Origin: JAGPUQ01 sp036677085
Lineage (GTDB): Bacteria; Pseudomonadota; Gammaproteobacteria; Pseudomonadales; Porticoccaceae
DNA length: 64,000 bases
Assembly: GCA_036677085.1 (NCBI GenBank)
Contig: JAKFFI010000063.1
Coordinates: 1 to 64,000 of the forward strand
Direction: 5' to 3'
Below are positions 44,654 to 53,944 of the stretch, piece by piece (within the stretch, counting starts at the first letter, position 1; every line of letters starts with the position of its first letter). Position numbers and translations under genes: made by a program. Below the pieces are notes generated by a model, which saw nothing but the letters and a program-made list of their open reading frames with translations, was not told the DNA's origin and searched no databases.

Positions 44654-46521
44654 GACGCGGCCCGCACCTGCGGTTCGAACTGCTGGTGATACAGAGTTGC
44701 GTAGCGACCGCCAGCGGCGAGCAATTGCGCGTGGCTGCCTTCCTCCAGAATCCGCCCGGCTTCCAGCACCAGGATGCGGTCGGCCTTTTCCACCGTGCTC
44801 AAGCGATGCGCGATGACGAAAGTGGTGCGGCCACGCATGGCCACATCCAGCGCCGCCTGAATGTGACGCTCCGATTCCGAATCCAGCGCCGAAGTGGCCT
44901 CGTCCAGAATCAAGATGGGGGCATCCTTGAGCAGTGCCCGGGCGATGGCGAGGCGCTGGCGCTGACCACCGGACAACAACACACCGTCGTCGCCGATCGG
45001 TGTCTGAAAACCCTGCGGCAGCGCTTCGATGAACTCCAGCGCACGCGCCTGGCGCGCGGCCTCGCGCACCTGTTCCGGCGTGTGGCCGGCCAGTTCGCCA
45101 TAGGCGATGTTGTTGTAGACGGTATCGTTGAACAGGACCACATGCTGACTGACAAAAGCGATCTGCCGGCGCAGGCTGGCGAGCCGGTAGTCGCTGATCT
45201 CCCGGTCGTCGAGCAGGATGCGGCCATGCTGCTGGTTGTAGAAACGGGGAATGAGGCTCACCAGGGTGGTCTTGCCGCTGCCGGAGGACCCCACCAGGGC
45301 GATGGTTTCGCCGGGTGCCACCCGGAAGGAAATCTCGTGCAGGACCGGCACCGCCCCTTCCCGATACGCGAAAGTCACCTGATCGAACACCAGCGCGCCA
45401 CTGACGCGCTCCGCCTCATGGGTGCCGGCGTCGGGCTCCTCCACCTCGTCCAGGGTCTGGAACAGGGTATCCGCGGCGGCCACCCCACGCTGGATGACGC
45501 TGTTGACCTGAGTGAGCTGGCGCACCGGCTTGGCGAGCATGCCCGCCGTGAACAGAAACTTCGTGAAGCCGCCCACGGTCATGTCCGCCAGCATGGTGGG
45601 GGTCAGTACCAGCCACATCAGCATGCCCATGATGCCGGCGAGCAGGAGTTGCACCACCGGCGTCGACAGCCCTTCGGTGAGCTCCAGCTTGAGACTCTGG
45701 CGACGATTGGCATCGCTCGCCCGCGCCAGACGCGCACGCTCGTAGTCCTTGCCGCCATAGAGATGCATCTCGCGCTGGCCGTTGACCGCCTCGTTGGCGA
45801 CCTGGGCCACACTGCCCATGGCGGCCTGCATTTTCTTGCCGAGGCGGCGAAACCGCGCACTGACGACGCTGATGATGAGCGCCACCACCGGCATCAGGGT
45901 GAGAAAGACCAGGGCGAGACGCCAGTTCAGGTGAACCAGGTAGACCAGCAGAACGACGGTGAGAAAGCCTTCCCGGATAATCACCTTGAGCGCGCTCGTG
46001 GTGGCGCCCATGACCTGAAACACATGATAGGTGAGCTGGGCGACGATATGGCCCGACATGTTGCCATCGAAGTAAGCGCTCGGCATGCGGGTGTATTTGT
46101 CGAAAACCTGGGTGCGCAGGGTGTGGACCACCGACTGGGCGACATAGCTCATGCCGTAGTTGCCGACCAGAAACCCGATGCCCCGGATCACCGCGATCGT
46201 CACCAGCATCACCGGCAACACGACACGCGCCTGCGCCAGCACATCGTCGCCCTCCACCAGATAGGCGGCGATCCGGGCCGTTACCCCCGAATCCACCAGC
46301 TTCACGCCGAGACCGCCGGTGTCGACGGCCTCCCCGGTCACCTGGGTCAGCACATTCACCAGATAGCCGAACACATCGATAAAGGCGATCTCCATGATGC
46401 CGAACAGCCACAGACCCAGCACGGAGAGCAGAAATACGGGAACATAGGGCCGCACATAGGCCATCAGTCGCAGATAGATCTGCAGGCTGGAGTGCTCCGG
46501 ACGCTGGCGGTCGACGGCCAT
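44650..46521 (-). CDS. msbA: lipid A export ABC transporter, ATP-binding/permease
   Basis: Flips lipid A-core across the inner membrane. 623 residues: six-helix membrane domain (for example VFLLSVLGLWLFGIMEIAF), then an ATPase domain with Walker A GSSGSGKTT, signature LSGGQRQRLAIARALL, Walker B ILILDEATSALD and the H-loop IAHRLST. Slightly longer than E. coli MsbA because of a loop between the first helices. Next to lpxK as usual. Confidence 0.94.
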   Translation of the reverse strand: MAVDRQRPEHSSLQIYLRLMAYVRPYVPVFLLSVLGLWLFGIMEIAFIDVFGYLVNVLTQVTGEAVDTGGLGVKLVDSGVTARIAAYLVEGDDVLAQARVVLPVMLVTIAVIRGIGFLVGNYGMSYVAQSVVHTLRTQVFDKYTRMPSAYFDGNMSGHIVAQLTYHVFQVMGATTSALKVIIREGFLTVVLLVYLVHLNWRLALVFLTLMPVVALIISVVSARFRRLGKKMQAAMGSVAQVANEAVNGQREMHLYGGKDYERARLARASDANRRQSLKLELTEGLSTPVVQLLLAGIMGMLMWLVLTPTMLADMTVGGFTKFLFTAGMLAKPVRQLTQVNSVIQRGVAAADTLFQTLDEVEEPDAGTHEAERVSGALVFDQVTFAYREGAVPVLHEISFRVAPGETIALVGSSGSGKTTLVSLIPRFYNQQHGRILLDDREISDYRLASLRRQIAFVSQHVVLFNDTVYNNIAYGELAGHTPEQVREAARQARALEFIEALPQGFQTPIGDDGVLLSGGQRQRLAIARALLKDAPILILDEATSALDSESERHIQAALDVAMRGRTTFVIAHRLSTVEKADRILVLEAGRILEEGSHAQLLAAGGRYATLYHQQFEPQVRAAS

Positions 46522-46529
46522 GCGGACCC

Positions 46530-46961
46530 CTATGGCTGCCCGGCCCCGGGCTCGGGCTGCTGAGTGGTGATATTGAGGTGGGCGAATCCGGCGTTGCCCG
46601 CGGCCTCCATGGCAGTGACCACCGCCTGGTGCGAAGCCTTGCCATCGGCGCTGATCGTGAGCGGGGTATCGGTGTTACCGGCGGCAAGTTCGCGGAGTCC
46701 GCGCACCAGCGTATCGCGTTGGCGATTGACGAGCGCGATGCCATTGATGGCATAGCCGCCTTCGCGGTCAACCGAAATTTCGATGCTCTGCTCCGGCGCT
46801 TCAGTGGGCGCCACGTCCGCGGTCGGCAGCTGGAGCTTCAGGCGCGACTCCTTGGTGAACGTGGTGGACACCATGAAGAAGATCACCAGCAGAAACACCA
46901 CGTCGACGAACGGCGTGATGTCGATGCCGGACTCGACACGTTTGCGCCGCTGAAATTTCAC
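46530..46961 (-). CDS. ExbD/TolR-type biopolymer transport protein
   Basis: A 143-residue protein with one N-terminal membrane helix (DITPFVDVVFLLVIFFMVSTTF) that carries the proton-path Asp, and a periplasmic domain. Pairs with the ExbB-like protein whose gene overlaps by four bases. In this cluster the pair is conserved between comEC and msbA; its energised partner protein is not known. Confidence 0.92.
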   Translation of the reverse strand: MKFQRRKRVESGIDITPFVDVVFLLVIFFMVSTTFTKESRLKLQLPTADVAPTEAPEQSIEISVDREGGYAINGIALVNRQRDTLVRGLRELAAGNTDTPLTISADGKASHQAVVTAMEAAGNAGFAHLNITTQQPEPGAGQP

Positions 46962-47593
46962 CCGCGCTTCCGCGTCTCGGCGGGAAGCCTGCGTTCATCG
47001 TGCAGGGCATCCACCAGCTTCACGGCCCGCTCCTGCATTTCAACCACCAGATCGTCGATGCGGCGCTCGAAAAAACGGTGGCAAACCAGCGCGGGGATCG
47101 CCACGATCAAGCCCGCTGCCGTGGTAATCAAAGCCTTGGAAATGCCACCGGCGAGCAACGCCGCATCGCCGCTGCCATGGGCCATGATCGCACTGAACGC
47201 CTCGATCATGCCGAGCACAGTGCCCAACAGGCCGAGCAGCGGCGCGATGCTGGTGACAGTACCCAATACGCCGACAAAGCGCTCGAGGCCGTGAATCACC
47301 TGAGTGGCGGTCTCTTCCACACTGTCTTTCATGACTTCGCGACCGTGATCGGCATTGCTGAGCGCGGTGGCAAGAATCCGCCCCAGGGGCGAGGATTCGC
47401 GCAATTCCTCGAGCCGCTCCCGCGTGATGCCCTCTTCGTGGACCCAATGCCAGACCTGATTCAGCAACTGGCTCGGCACCACGCGCTCCGGACGCAAGGC
47501 CAGAAAGCGCTCCACCGCGATCACCAGCGCAATCACCGAACAACCGAGAATCGGCCACATGACCCAACCGCCGGCAACTATCAGCTCGAACAC
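46958..47593 (-). CDS. ExbB/TolQ/MotA-type proton channel protein
   Basis: A 211-residue inner-membrane protein with three hydrophobic segments: the first at VMWPILGCSVIALVIAVERFLAL, then TSIAPLLGLLGTVLGMIEAF and LITTAAGLIVAIPALV, which hold the conserved Thr and Gly residues of the channel. Works with the downstream ExbD-like subunit. The gene lies downstream of comEC on the same strand (86-base gap). Confidence 0.92.
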   Translation of the reverse strand: MFELIVAGGWVMWPILGCSVIALVIAVERFLALRPERVVPSQLLNQVWHWVHEEGITRERLEELRESSPLGRILATALSNADHGREVMKDSVEETATQVIHGLERFVGVLGTVTSIAPLLGLLGTVLGMIEAFSAIMAHGSGDAALLAGGISKALITTAAGLIVAIPALVCHRFFERRIDDLVVEMQERAVKLVDALHDERRLPAETRKRG

Positions 47594-47679
47594 TCACGAT
47601 CCTCGATCACAAACGCGTCCGGCATGTTATGACAGAACGCCGAAACATCGAAACGACAGGATCTCAATCCCGTTCCCAC

Positions 47680-49989
47680 TCAATCCCGCTCCCAGTAGTG
47701 CGGCCAGTTGCGGCGCGCACCGTCAACGCGGGGCTCTTGGTCCGTTTCGATGCGCTGCCAGGTAAAACTCAGCGCACCCTCCAACGCCGTATTCCAGCCG
47801 CGGGCCCCCACCGCCTCGTAGCGGGCCACCACCTGCGGATGTGGATGCCCGAAGTGATGGCGGTAACCGGCGGAATAGACCACGTGCGTCGGTTGCACGC
47901 GCGCCACGAACTCAGGCGACGACGAGGTCCGACTGCCGTGGTGCGGCGCGATCAAGAGTTCAATACCACCCGGCAATACCTCGTCGGCCAGCAGCAGCGC
48001 CTCGACGTTGGATTCGATATCTCCGGTCAGCAGGACACGCGCCGCGCCCGCCTCCACCAGCAGGACGCACGACTGGTCGTTTTCGCGGGCCACGGGAATC
48101 GTCGGGTGCAGGATGCGAAACTCGACCCCATCCCAGCGCCAGTGCTGGCCGCGGCGACAACCGACCGCTCCCGCCCCGGGACCTTCCGGAGCCAACCCCC
48201 GCAACAACCGCGCAGGAGGGTAATTACGCAGCAGCCCGGCTTCGCCGCCGCTATGATCCGCGTCGCGGTGACTCACCACCAGCAGGTTCAGCCGCGGCCA
48301 GCCCCGCGCACGCAAATAGGGCGCGATAATACCATCGCCCGCGTCGAACCGATCGCTGAACGCGGCGCCAGTGTCGTACACCATGACGTGCGCCTGCGTT
48401 TCCACCACCACCGCGAGCCCCTGCCCTACATCAAGCACGGTTACCCGCAACGCTGGCCGCGGCCCGGCGCCAGCCAGTGCCACCGCAAGCAGCGCAATGC
48501 AACTCAGATAACGCAGCCTCAATCCCTGCGGCGCGAGCATCAGCAGTCCCGCAAGCGCCAGCGTCAATACCTGCGGCCAGCCCGTCCCGCCCGCGGGAAT
48601 CCAGTTGGCGCGACCCGCCACCGGGACCAGCGTGGCGAGCGCGGTATCGAACCACTGGAGTGACCAGCCGGCAATCCACCAGCACCAGTCCGCCACGATC
48701 GGCGCCAGCGGGAGCGCGACCACACCCATCAGGCAGAAGGGCACCGTCAAAATCTCGACCCAGGGAATCGCCAGGAGGTTTATCAGCGGCGCAAGCAGTG
48801 GCAGCTTGCCGAAAAAGGCCAGCAGCCCCGCGGCAGTACCGAGCGAAATGGCCAGTTGCGCGCCGACCACATTCTGAGTGCGGCTGCGGCGCGACCGCGG
48901 ACCAAACCAGGCCAGCAGCACGGCAACCGCGCCAAACGACAACCAGAATCCAGCGGCCATCGGCGCCAGGGGTTCCACCACCGCAATGGCGGCCAGAGCC
49001 CAGATGAATCCGGCGAACAGTATCCGGTGGCGGCGCAGCAGAAGCAGCACCAGGAAGACACTGAGCATGATGAAAGCGCGCGCGGTCGCCAGCCCCCCTC
49101 CCGCCATCAGCGTGTAGAGCGCGGCCGCGATCCAGGCCATCAGCGCGCCCAGATGCCGCGCCGGCCAAGGCGCCCCCAGTGCTGCCACCACCCGCCCAGC
49201 CAGAGTACCGAGAAACATGCCAAACCCGGCGGCGAGTGCGATATGCAGACCGGAAATCACCGCGAGGTGCACGACTCCGGCGACGCGCATCCGCTCCCAC
49301 ATGGCCCCCGAGATCGCGCGGTCGTCGCCGACCGTGAACGCGCGCAGCAACGCGCGTCCGGAGTCGGGAACCGGCAGGTTTTCGATGTGGGCGGCGACGC
49401 GCCCCCGCCAGGCGTCGATGGACAGCAACGCGCGGGTGCTCAAGCGCTGGTTCTCGGCGCCTTCGCGGACATAGCCGACAGCGGATATCCCGCGGGAAAA
49501 CAGCCAGCCCGCGTAATCGAAGCCGCCCGGATTGGCAAAGCCCCTGGGGCGACGCAGGCGCACTACCAGCTGCCAGGTTTCGCCGGGCGCCACCTCGGGG
49601 GCATTCCCATACCAACCGAGACGGACGCGGCGCAGGGACGGCGGCGCTGCCCCGGTCAGCGATTCAACGCGGGAAACCCGCAGCTCGAAGTGCACCGCCC
49701 GGGCATCGCGCTTGGGAAGTCCAACCACAGTCCCCTCAACCCGATACTCGGTTTTGTCGAGCGCGGCCGGCAACTGTGCTGCGAGCCGCGCCTGTCCCCA
49801 GAGCGTCGCCCAGAGCACACCGGTACTGACGCCGAGCAGGATCAGCGCCAGCTTCCTGCCACGTCGCCAAGCCAGGGCAATGGCGCACAGGAGCAGTGCG
49901 GCGCTGGGCGCAATCAGCGGCGGCAGCACCGGCCACAACACCGATGAGTAACTGCCCAGCGCGAAGGCGAGCAGCAGCAGATACGGCAT
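47680..49989 (-). CDS. comEC: DNA internalization competence protein ComEC/Rec2
   Basis: Inner-membrane channel protein for uptake of single-stranded DNA. 769 residues from ATG 49989 (SD GGGAGG). Order: N-terminal hydrophobic pair, DUF4131/OB-like region (RVEGTVVGLPKRDARAVHFELRV), the multi-helix competence domain (HLAVISGLHIALAAGFGMFLG), and a C-terminal metallo-beta-lactamase-like domain (VVSHRDADHSGGEAGLLRNYP, IAPHHGSRTSSS). Complete, so natural transformation is possible if the pilus genes are present elsewhere. Confidence 0.92.
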   Translation of the reverse strand: MPYLLLLAFALGSYSSVLWPVLPPLIAPSAALLLCAIALAWRRGRKLALILLGVSTGVLWATLWGQARLAAQLPAALDKTEYRVEGTVVGLPKRDARAVHFELRVSRVESLTGAAPPSLRRVRLGWYGNAPEVAPGETWQLVVRLRRPRGFANPGGFDYAGWLFSRGISAVGYVREGAENQRLSTRALLSIDAWRGRVAAHIENLPVPDSGRALLRAFTVGDDRAISGAMWERMRVAGVVHLAVISGLHIALAAGFGMFLGTLAGRVVAALGAPWPARHLGALMAWIAAALYTLMAGGGLATARAFIMLSVFLVLLLLRRHRILFAGFIWALAAIAVVEPLAPMAAGFWLSFGAVAVLLAWFGPRSRRSRTQNVVGAQLAISLGTAAGLLAFFGKLPLLAPLINLLAIPWVEILTVPFCLMGVVALPLAPIVADWCWWIAGWSLQWFDTALATLVPVAGRANWIPAGGTGWPQVLTLALAGLLMLAPQGLRLRYLSCIALLAVALAGAGPRPALRVTVLDVGQGLAVVVETQAHVMVYDTGAAFSDRFDAGDGIIAPYLRARGWPRLNLLVVSHRDADHSGGEAGLLRNYPPARLLRGLAPEGPGAGAVGCRRGQHWRWDGVEFRILHPTIPVARENDQSCVLLVEAGAARVLLTGDIESNVEALLLADEVLPGGIELLIAPHHGSRTSSSPEFVARVQPTHVVYSAGYRHHFGHPHPQVVARYEAVGARGWNTALEGALSFTWQRIETDQEPRVDGARRNWPHYWERD

Positions 49990-50087
49990 ACACCTCCCTG
50001 TGATGGCCATCCGCAATTGCGCGGATACCGGCGAGTCTAGCGCAGTCCAGGGTAGCGCCGAGAGGGTGAGCCGGTTAGCCTAGCGCG

Positions 50088-50543
50088 ATGAAACATCTGC
50101 TCATCCTTTATCACAGCGGCAGTGGGAAGACGGAAGCCATGGCACAGGCGGTTTACGCGGGCGCACGGCGCGAACCCGAGGTCGAAACCCGGTTGCAGAG
50201 AGCGTTTGACAGCGGTCTAGACGACCTGCTGTGGGCCGACGGCCTGATTTTCGGCACCCCGGAAAACTTCGGTTACATGAGCGGCGCGCTCAAGGATTTT
50301 TTCGACCGCACGTTTTATCCCGCCGAGCCGTATCGACTCAATCTCCCTTACGCCCTGTTCGTGGGCGCCGGCAACGACGGCACCGGTGCGGCACTGGCGA
50401 TCGAACGCATCGCCCTTGGCTACCCGTTGCGCAAGGCGGCGGAGCCCGTGATCGTCGCGGGTACACTCACCGACCAGCACTTGCAAAGCTGCGACGAATT
50501 GGGACAGGCGATGGCGGCGGGACTTGCGTTGGGGATTTTTTGA
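50088..50543 (+). CDS. flavodoxin-like NAD(P)H oxidoreductase
   Basis: A 151-residue flavodoxin fold: LLILYHSGSGKTEAMAQAV binds the FMN phosphate and FGTPENFGYMSGALKDFFDRTFYP holds the isoalloxazine ring, as in WrbA- or MdaB-like proteins. Small and without a second domain. Substrate unknown. Starts 98 bases divergently from comEC. The patatin gene begins 34 bases after its stop. Confidence 0.78.
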   Translation: MKHLLILYHSGSGKTEAMAQAVYAGARREPEVETRLQRAFDSGLDDLLWADGLIFGTPENFGYMSGALKDFFDRTFYPAEPYRLNLPYALFVGAGNDGTGAALAIERIALGYPLRKAAEPVIVAGTLTDQHLQSCDELGQAMAAGLALGIF

Positions 50544-50577
50544 CGATGACAGCACCAGCTCCGGACCGCTCGACGCC

Positions 50578-51750
50578 ATGACCGCGGCGCTGATTCTCGG
50601 TGGTGGCGGCGCACGCGCCGCGTACCAGGCAGGCGTACTCCGGGCGGTGGCGGAGCTGCTGCCGGATCAGACCCTGAATCCGTTCCCGATCATCTGTGGA
50701 ACCTCGGCCGGCGCCATCAACGCGCTCTCGATCGCGGGACATGAGGGAACATTCCACGCGCGGGTGGCGGGCCTGCTGGAAATCTGGCGCAATCTGCGCG
50801 CGCAGGACGTGTATCGCACGGACTTTCTTGGCGTCGCTCGCAACTCCCTGGGTCTGCTGGCGTCGCTGATACGGGGCGGTTGCCCCCCGGGCCATACGCT
50901 CGCCCTGCTGAATAACGCTCCGCTGCGCAGCCTGCTGGAACGGCATATGAATTTCGATCGCATCGGCACCGCCATAGCGGAGGGACATCTCGAAGCGGTC
51001 TGCATCACCGCGCTCCACTACGGCAGCGGGCAGTCGGTGAGTTTTTTCCAGGGATCCCGGGACAACTGGGAACGCAATCGCCGTTGCGGGCTGCGCACCC
51101 AACTGAATCTCGAACACCTGATGGCCTCCACAGCGATTCCCCTGCTGTTTCCGGCTACCCGAATCGGTGATCACCACTACGGGGATGGCGCGCTGCGCCA
51201 GCTGAAACCGCTGAGCCCCGCGCTCCATCTCGGCGCGCGGCGGCTGTTTGTCGTGGGAGTCAGCGATAATTTCCGGCACAAACCCAGCGCAGCCCCGACT
51301 GCCAGCCCTCCGTCGGTGGGGCATATTCTGGGTCAGTTGCTCAACAGCGCTTTCATCGACGCCATCGAAAGCGATCTCGAAACCATGGAAACCATCAACG
51401 CGCTGGCCGCCGCAATCCGTCCCGAGCGGCGCCATGCCCCTGGCATCGCGCATCTCGCGCCCGTCGAAGCACTGTGCATCTCGCCATCGGAGCCGATCGA
51501 CAAACTCGCGGCCCAGCACTACCGGGAGCTGCCCTACAGCGTGCGCCTGTTCCTGCGCGCCATCGGCGCCACCACCCGCAGCAGTGGCGCCAGCGCGGCC
51601 AGCTATCTGCTGTTCGAGCCCGGGTTCTGCGGCAAGCTGCTCGACCTCGGCTATCGGGACGCCCTTGATTGCAAGGACCGCATCCGCGCCTTTTTCCGTC
51701 TTTCCGAGGCCGCCCGCGAACCCGACGCTATTCGGGTCGGTACACCTTGA
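50578..51750 (+). CDS. patatin-like phospholipase
   Basis: A 390-residue Ser-Asp dyad acyl hydrolase: oxyanion GGGGARAAYQAGVL, nucleophile elbow GTSAGAIN (Ser43), and YGDGALRQLKPLSP with the catalytic Asp. Extra C-terminal residues after about 320 include a DUF3336-like helical part. Cuts acyl chains from phospholipids or glycerides. Start at ATG 50578; earlier frame codons overlap the flavodoxin gene. Its 3' end overlaps the convergent SDR gene by 23 bases. Confidence 0.85.
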   Translation: MTAALILGGGGARAAYQAGVLRAVAELLPDQTLNPFPIICGTSAGAINALSIAGHEGTFHARVAGLLEIWRNLRAQDVYRTDFLGVARNSLGLLASLIRGGCPPGHTLALLNNAPLRSLLERHMNFDRIGTAIAEGHLEAVCITALHYGSGQSVSFFQGSRDNWERNRRCGLRTQLNLEHLMASTAIPLLFPATRIGDHHYGDGALRQLKPLSPALHLGARRLFVVGVSDNFRHKPSAAPTASPPSVGHILGQLLNSAFIDAIESDLETMETINALAAAIRPERRHAPGIAHLAPVEALCISPSEPIDKLAAQHYRELPYSVRLFLRAIGATTRSSGASAASYLLFEPGFCGKLLDLGYRDALDCKDRIRAFFRLSEAAREPDAIRVGTP

Positions 51751-52558
51751 TGGGGTGGTAGGATTTCTGGAACTCGGGCTGATCGGCCCATTTCAGTCCG
51801 CAACTGACACCACCGTCCACCACGAAATGCTGTCCCGTGACGAAGGTGGAGCGGTCGCCGGCCAGCCAGCAGGCCATCTGCGCGATGTCGTCCGGCTCCC
51901 CGGCACGGGGAATCGCCTGGGCCTTGGCAAACGCGGGTTTGACGCGATCCACCAACTCATCCGAGCGGCCCACGGTATTGGCCGCAAGCGGCGTCGCGAT
52001 AAAACCCGGGCAGATCGCATTCACGCGCACATTGTGCTCGCCCATTTCCATGGCCACCGATTTGGACAGGTGAATCACCGCCGCCTTGGCGGCGGCATAG
52101 GGATGGGGACTGTAGCCCGCCTTCAGTCCGGCGATGCTGCCGGTATTGATGATGCTGCCGGCCTTCTGGCGCATCATGATCGGTGCCGCGTGCTTCATGC
52201 CGAGAAATACGCCGCGCACCAGCACATCGAATGTCATGTCGAATTCATCGACGGGGATTTCGGCGATCGGACCCAGCACGCCACCGAAACCCGCGTTGTT
52301 GAAGATGCAGTCGAGCCGGCCCCAGCGACTCACCGCGAGCTCTACCGCCGCCTTGACCTGCGCCTCGTCGCGCACCTCGACGCGGGCAAAGACTGCGCTG
52401 GCGGCGCCCAGCTCCGTCGCCAGTGCCCGACCGCGCTCTTCCTGCATATCGGCGATCACCACCCGCGCGCCCTCTTCAATAAAAAGCCGCACACTGCGCT
52501 CGCCGATGCCGCTGGCACCGCCCGTGATCACCGCCACTTTTCCGTTCAGCTCACCCAT
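51728..52558 (-). CDS. short-chain dehydrogenase/reductase
   Basis: A 276-residue classical SDR: cofactor site TGGASGIG (12-19), VVIADMQEERG (acidic residue favours NAD), NNAG, catalytic Ser in INTGSIAG, and Tyr-x-x-x-Lys in HPYAAAKAA. C-terminal GGVSCGLKW. Resembles enzymes in hydroxy-acid or steroid oxidation; substrate unknown. Its 5' leader contains four 15-bp repeats. Confidence 0.88.
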   Translation of the reverse strand: MGELNGKVAVITGGASGIGERSVRLFIEEGARVVIADMQEERGRALATELGAASAVFARVEVRDEAQVKAAVELAVSRWGRLDCIFNNAGFGGVLGPIAEIPVDEFDMTFDVLVRGVFLGMKHAAPIMMRQKAGSIINTGSIAGLKAGYSPHPYAAAKAAVIHLSKSVAMEMGEHNVRVNAICPGFIATPLAANTVGRSDELVDRVKPAFAKAQAIPRAGEPDDIAQMACWLAGDRSTFVTGQHFVVDGGVSCGLKWADQPEFQKSYHPIKVYRPE

Positions 52559-52582
52559 CGTTCGTCTCCCGTTACTCTTGTT

Positions 52583-52642
52583 TCAAAAAATGTCGCATCA
52601 AAAAATGTCGCATCAAAAACCGTTGCATTAAAAAATGTCATT
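52583..52642. repeat. four tandem 15-bp repeats upstream of the SDR gene
   Basis: TCAAAAAATGTCGCA at 52583 and 52598 are identical; TCAAAAACCGTTGCA (52613) and TTAAAAAATGTCATT (52628) are diverged copies. The array separates the thioesterase-like gene's stop and the SDR start, 25 bases before the latter. Two copies on the plus strand could look coding because 15 is a multiple of three, but no gene is here. Confidence 0.9.
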
Positions 52643-53387
52643 CCGCCACAGGCGCACGCGCACCCGCATCGATCCAGATCTGGCGCGCGCAGGCCATGAG
52701 ATCGCCGGTCACCCCGTGAATCGCTACCCCCATAAAGCGCTTGCGCCCCTGGGGCGGCGCAAGCTGCCAACTGCTGACGATATAGGACGCGCCGGCCCGC
52801 AGCGGCTGCTTCAGTGAAGCCGCGCAGGTGCCGAGCAACTGGACGCCGATGTCCGGCGCGAGCGCCGCGATCGCATAGCCACCGGGGCAGTCGAGCGCGG
52901 CCCAGACCTGCTCCGGCGCGACCTGACCACTGGCGTCCAGCAGTTCGGGCCCCGGCTCCCACACGCCGGCGACGATAACCTTGCCCACGTCCAGCAGCGG
53001 CCCGCAAAAAAGCCGCAAACCTTCGCCCGGCGCACGTCTTGGACTGCATACATAGCAGCCGCGCACATCGCTCCCGTGCAAAAACCGGAAACGCTCGGCG
53101 GCGGCACGGGCAGCGCTCAGGGTCGGCGGCCGCGGAATCTCGAGCGCAAGCTCAAGCGGGCGAGCACGACCCAGTTCGTGATCGTCGAGATGGCAGCTCA
53201 CCGATCCATCCGGATGGCGCTTGATCGTCAGCGGCGTGGCGACCGGAAAGCCCCGCATGATGCGCACCTCGGCATCGCCGGACACGAAAGCCGCCATGGC
53301 ACCGGCAATATAACCGCCGTTACCGCGGCCCACGGGGCCGTTGTAGCGCGCGTCGATAAGCAGGGTTTCGTTCGCGGTTTCACTCAT
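52638..53387 (-). CDS. hotdog-fold thioesterase-like protein
   Basis: A 249-residue cytosolic protein that resembles double-hotdog acyl-CoA thioesterase-like families: ARYNGPVGRGNGGYIAGAMAAF, FRFLHGSDVRGCYVCSPRRAPGEGLRL and CPGGYAI, with a second half similar in hydrophobic pattern. No classical PaaI/TesB catalytic set could be identified by eye. CYVCS may bind a metal. Upstream of and co-directional with the SDR gene, so a two-gene unit is likely. Confidence 0.55.
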   Translation of the reverse strand: MSETANETLLIDARYNGPVGRGNGGYIAGAMAAFVSGDAEVRIMRGFPVATPLTIKRHPDGSVSCHLDDHELGRARPLELALEIPRPPTLSAARAAAERFRFLHGSDVRGCYVCSPRRAPGEGLRLFCGPLLDVGKVIVAGVWEPGPELLDASGQVAPEQVWAALDCPGGYAIAALAPDIGVQLLGTCAASLKQPLRAGASYIVSSWQLAPPQGRKRFMGVAIHGVTGDLMACARQIWIDAGARAPVAE

Positions 53388-53464
53388 CGGGTCGAGGTCC
53401 GGACACTCGCCGACATTTTACGGACAGTTGGATTTCCCGGACAGTGACGCAACAGGCGCAATGC

Positions 53465-53944
53465 TCATCCGATCCGGGCATCGCCGCCCGAAGTCAGATC
53501 GAGGCGCATCAGGATGGCATCTTCGCGACCCTGGACGGCCGGATAGTAGTTGCGCCGCAGCCCCACACGCTGGAAACCTTCGCTCCGATAAAGCGCAATG
53601 GCTGGCGCATTGCCGGCGCGCACTTCCAGATGCACGCAGCGCGCACGGTCGGCAAGCAGATCCAGACCGGCGCGCAACAGGCGACGGCCAAACCCCTTGC
53701 GGCAATGGGCGGGAACGACCGCGATATTCAGCACTTCCGCTTCGTCGAGCACCTGACGAAATACGGCAAATCCGCAAAGTTCGCCATGCGCCGGTAACAC
53801 CAGCATCTGATGCCGGGCGAGACTGTCCTCGAAACGGGCGCGATCCCAGGGTGCCAGTGCGGCCTGCGCCTCGATCCGGCACAGGATTTCCAGATCGGCG
53901 GCGACGGCGGGCCGCACGTTCAGTTCCGACGCGGCCCCAATCAT
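53465..53944 (-). CDS. rimI: ribosomal protein alanine N-acetyltransferase-like GNAT
   Basis: Acetylates the N-terminal Ala of ribosomal protein S18 in E. coli. 159 residues of GNAT fold: LNIAVVPAHCRKGFGRRLLRAGLDL is the acetyl-CoA motif A, followed by LEVRAGNAPAIALYRSEGFQRVGLRRNYYP, typical of RimI (Glu and Tyr). Overlaps the upstream hypothetical gene by four bases. Confidence 0.85.
   Translation of the reverse strand: MIGAASELNVRPAVAADLEILCRIEAQAALAPWDRARFEDSLARHQMLVLPAHGELCGFAVFRQVLDEAEVLNIAVVPAHCRKGFGRRLLRAGLDLLADRARCVHLEVRAGNAPAIALYRSEGFQRVGLRRNYYPAVQGREDAILMRLDLTSGGDARIG

Noticed and set aside
44686..46563. 625-codon open frame on the plus strand
   Set aside because: It mirrors msbA codon by codon on the opposite strand; the protein is His/Gln-rich without any recognisable domain, as expected from high-GC third-position bias.
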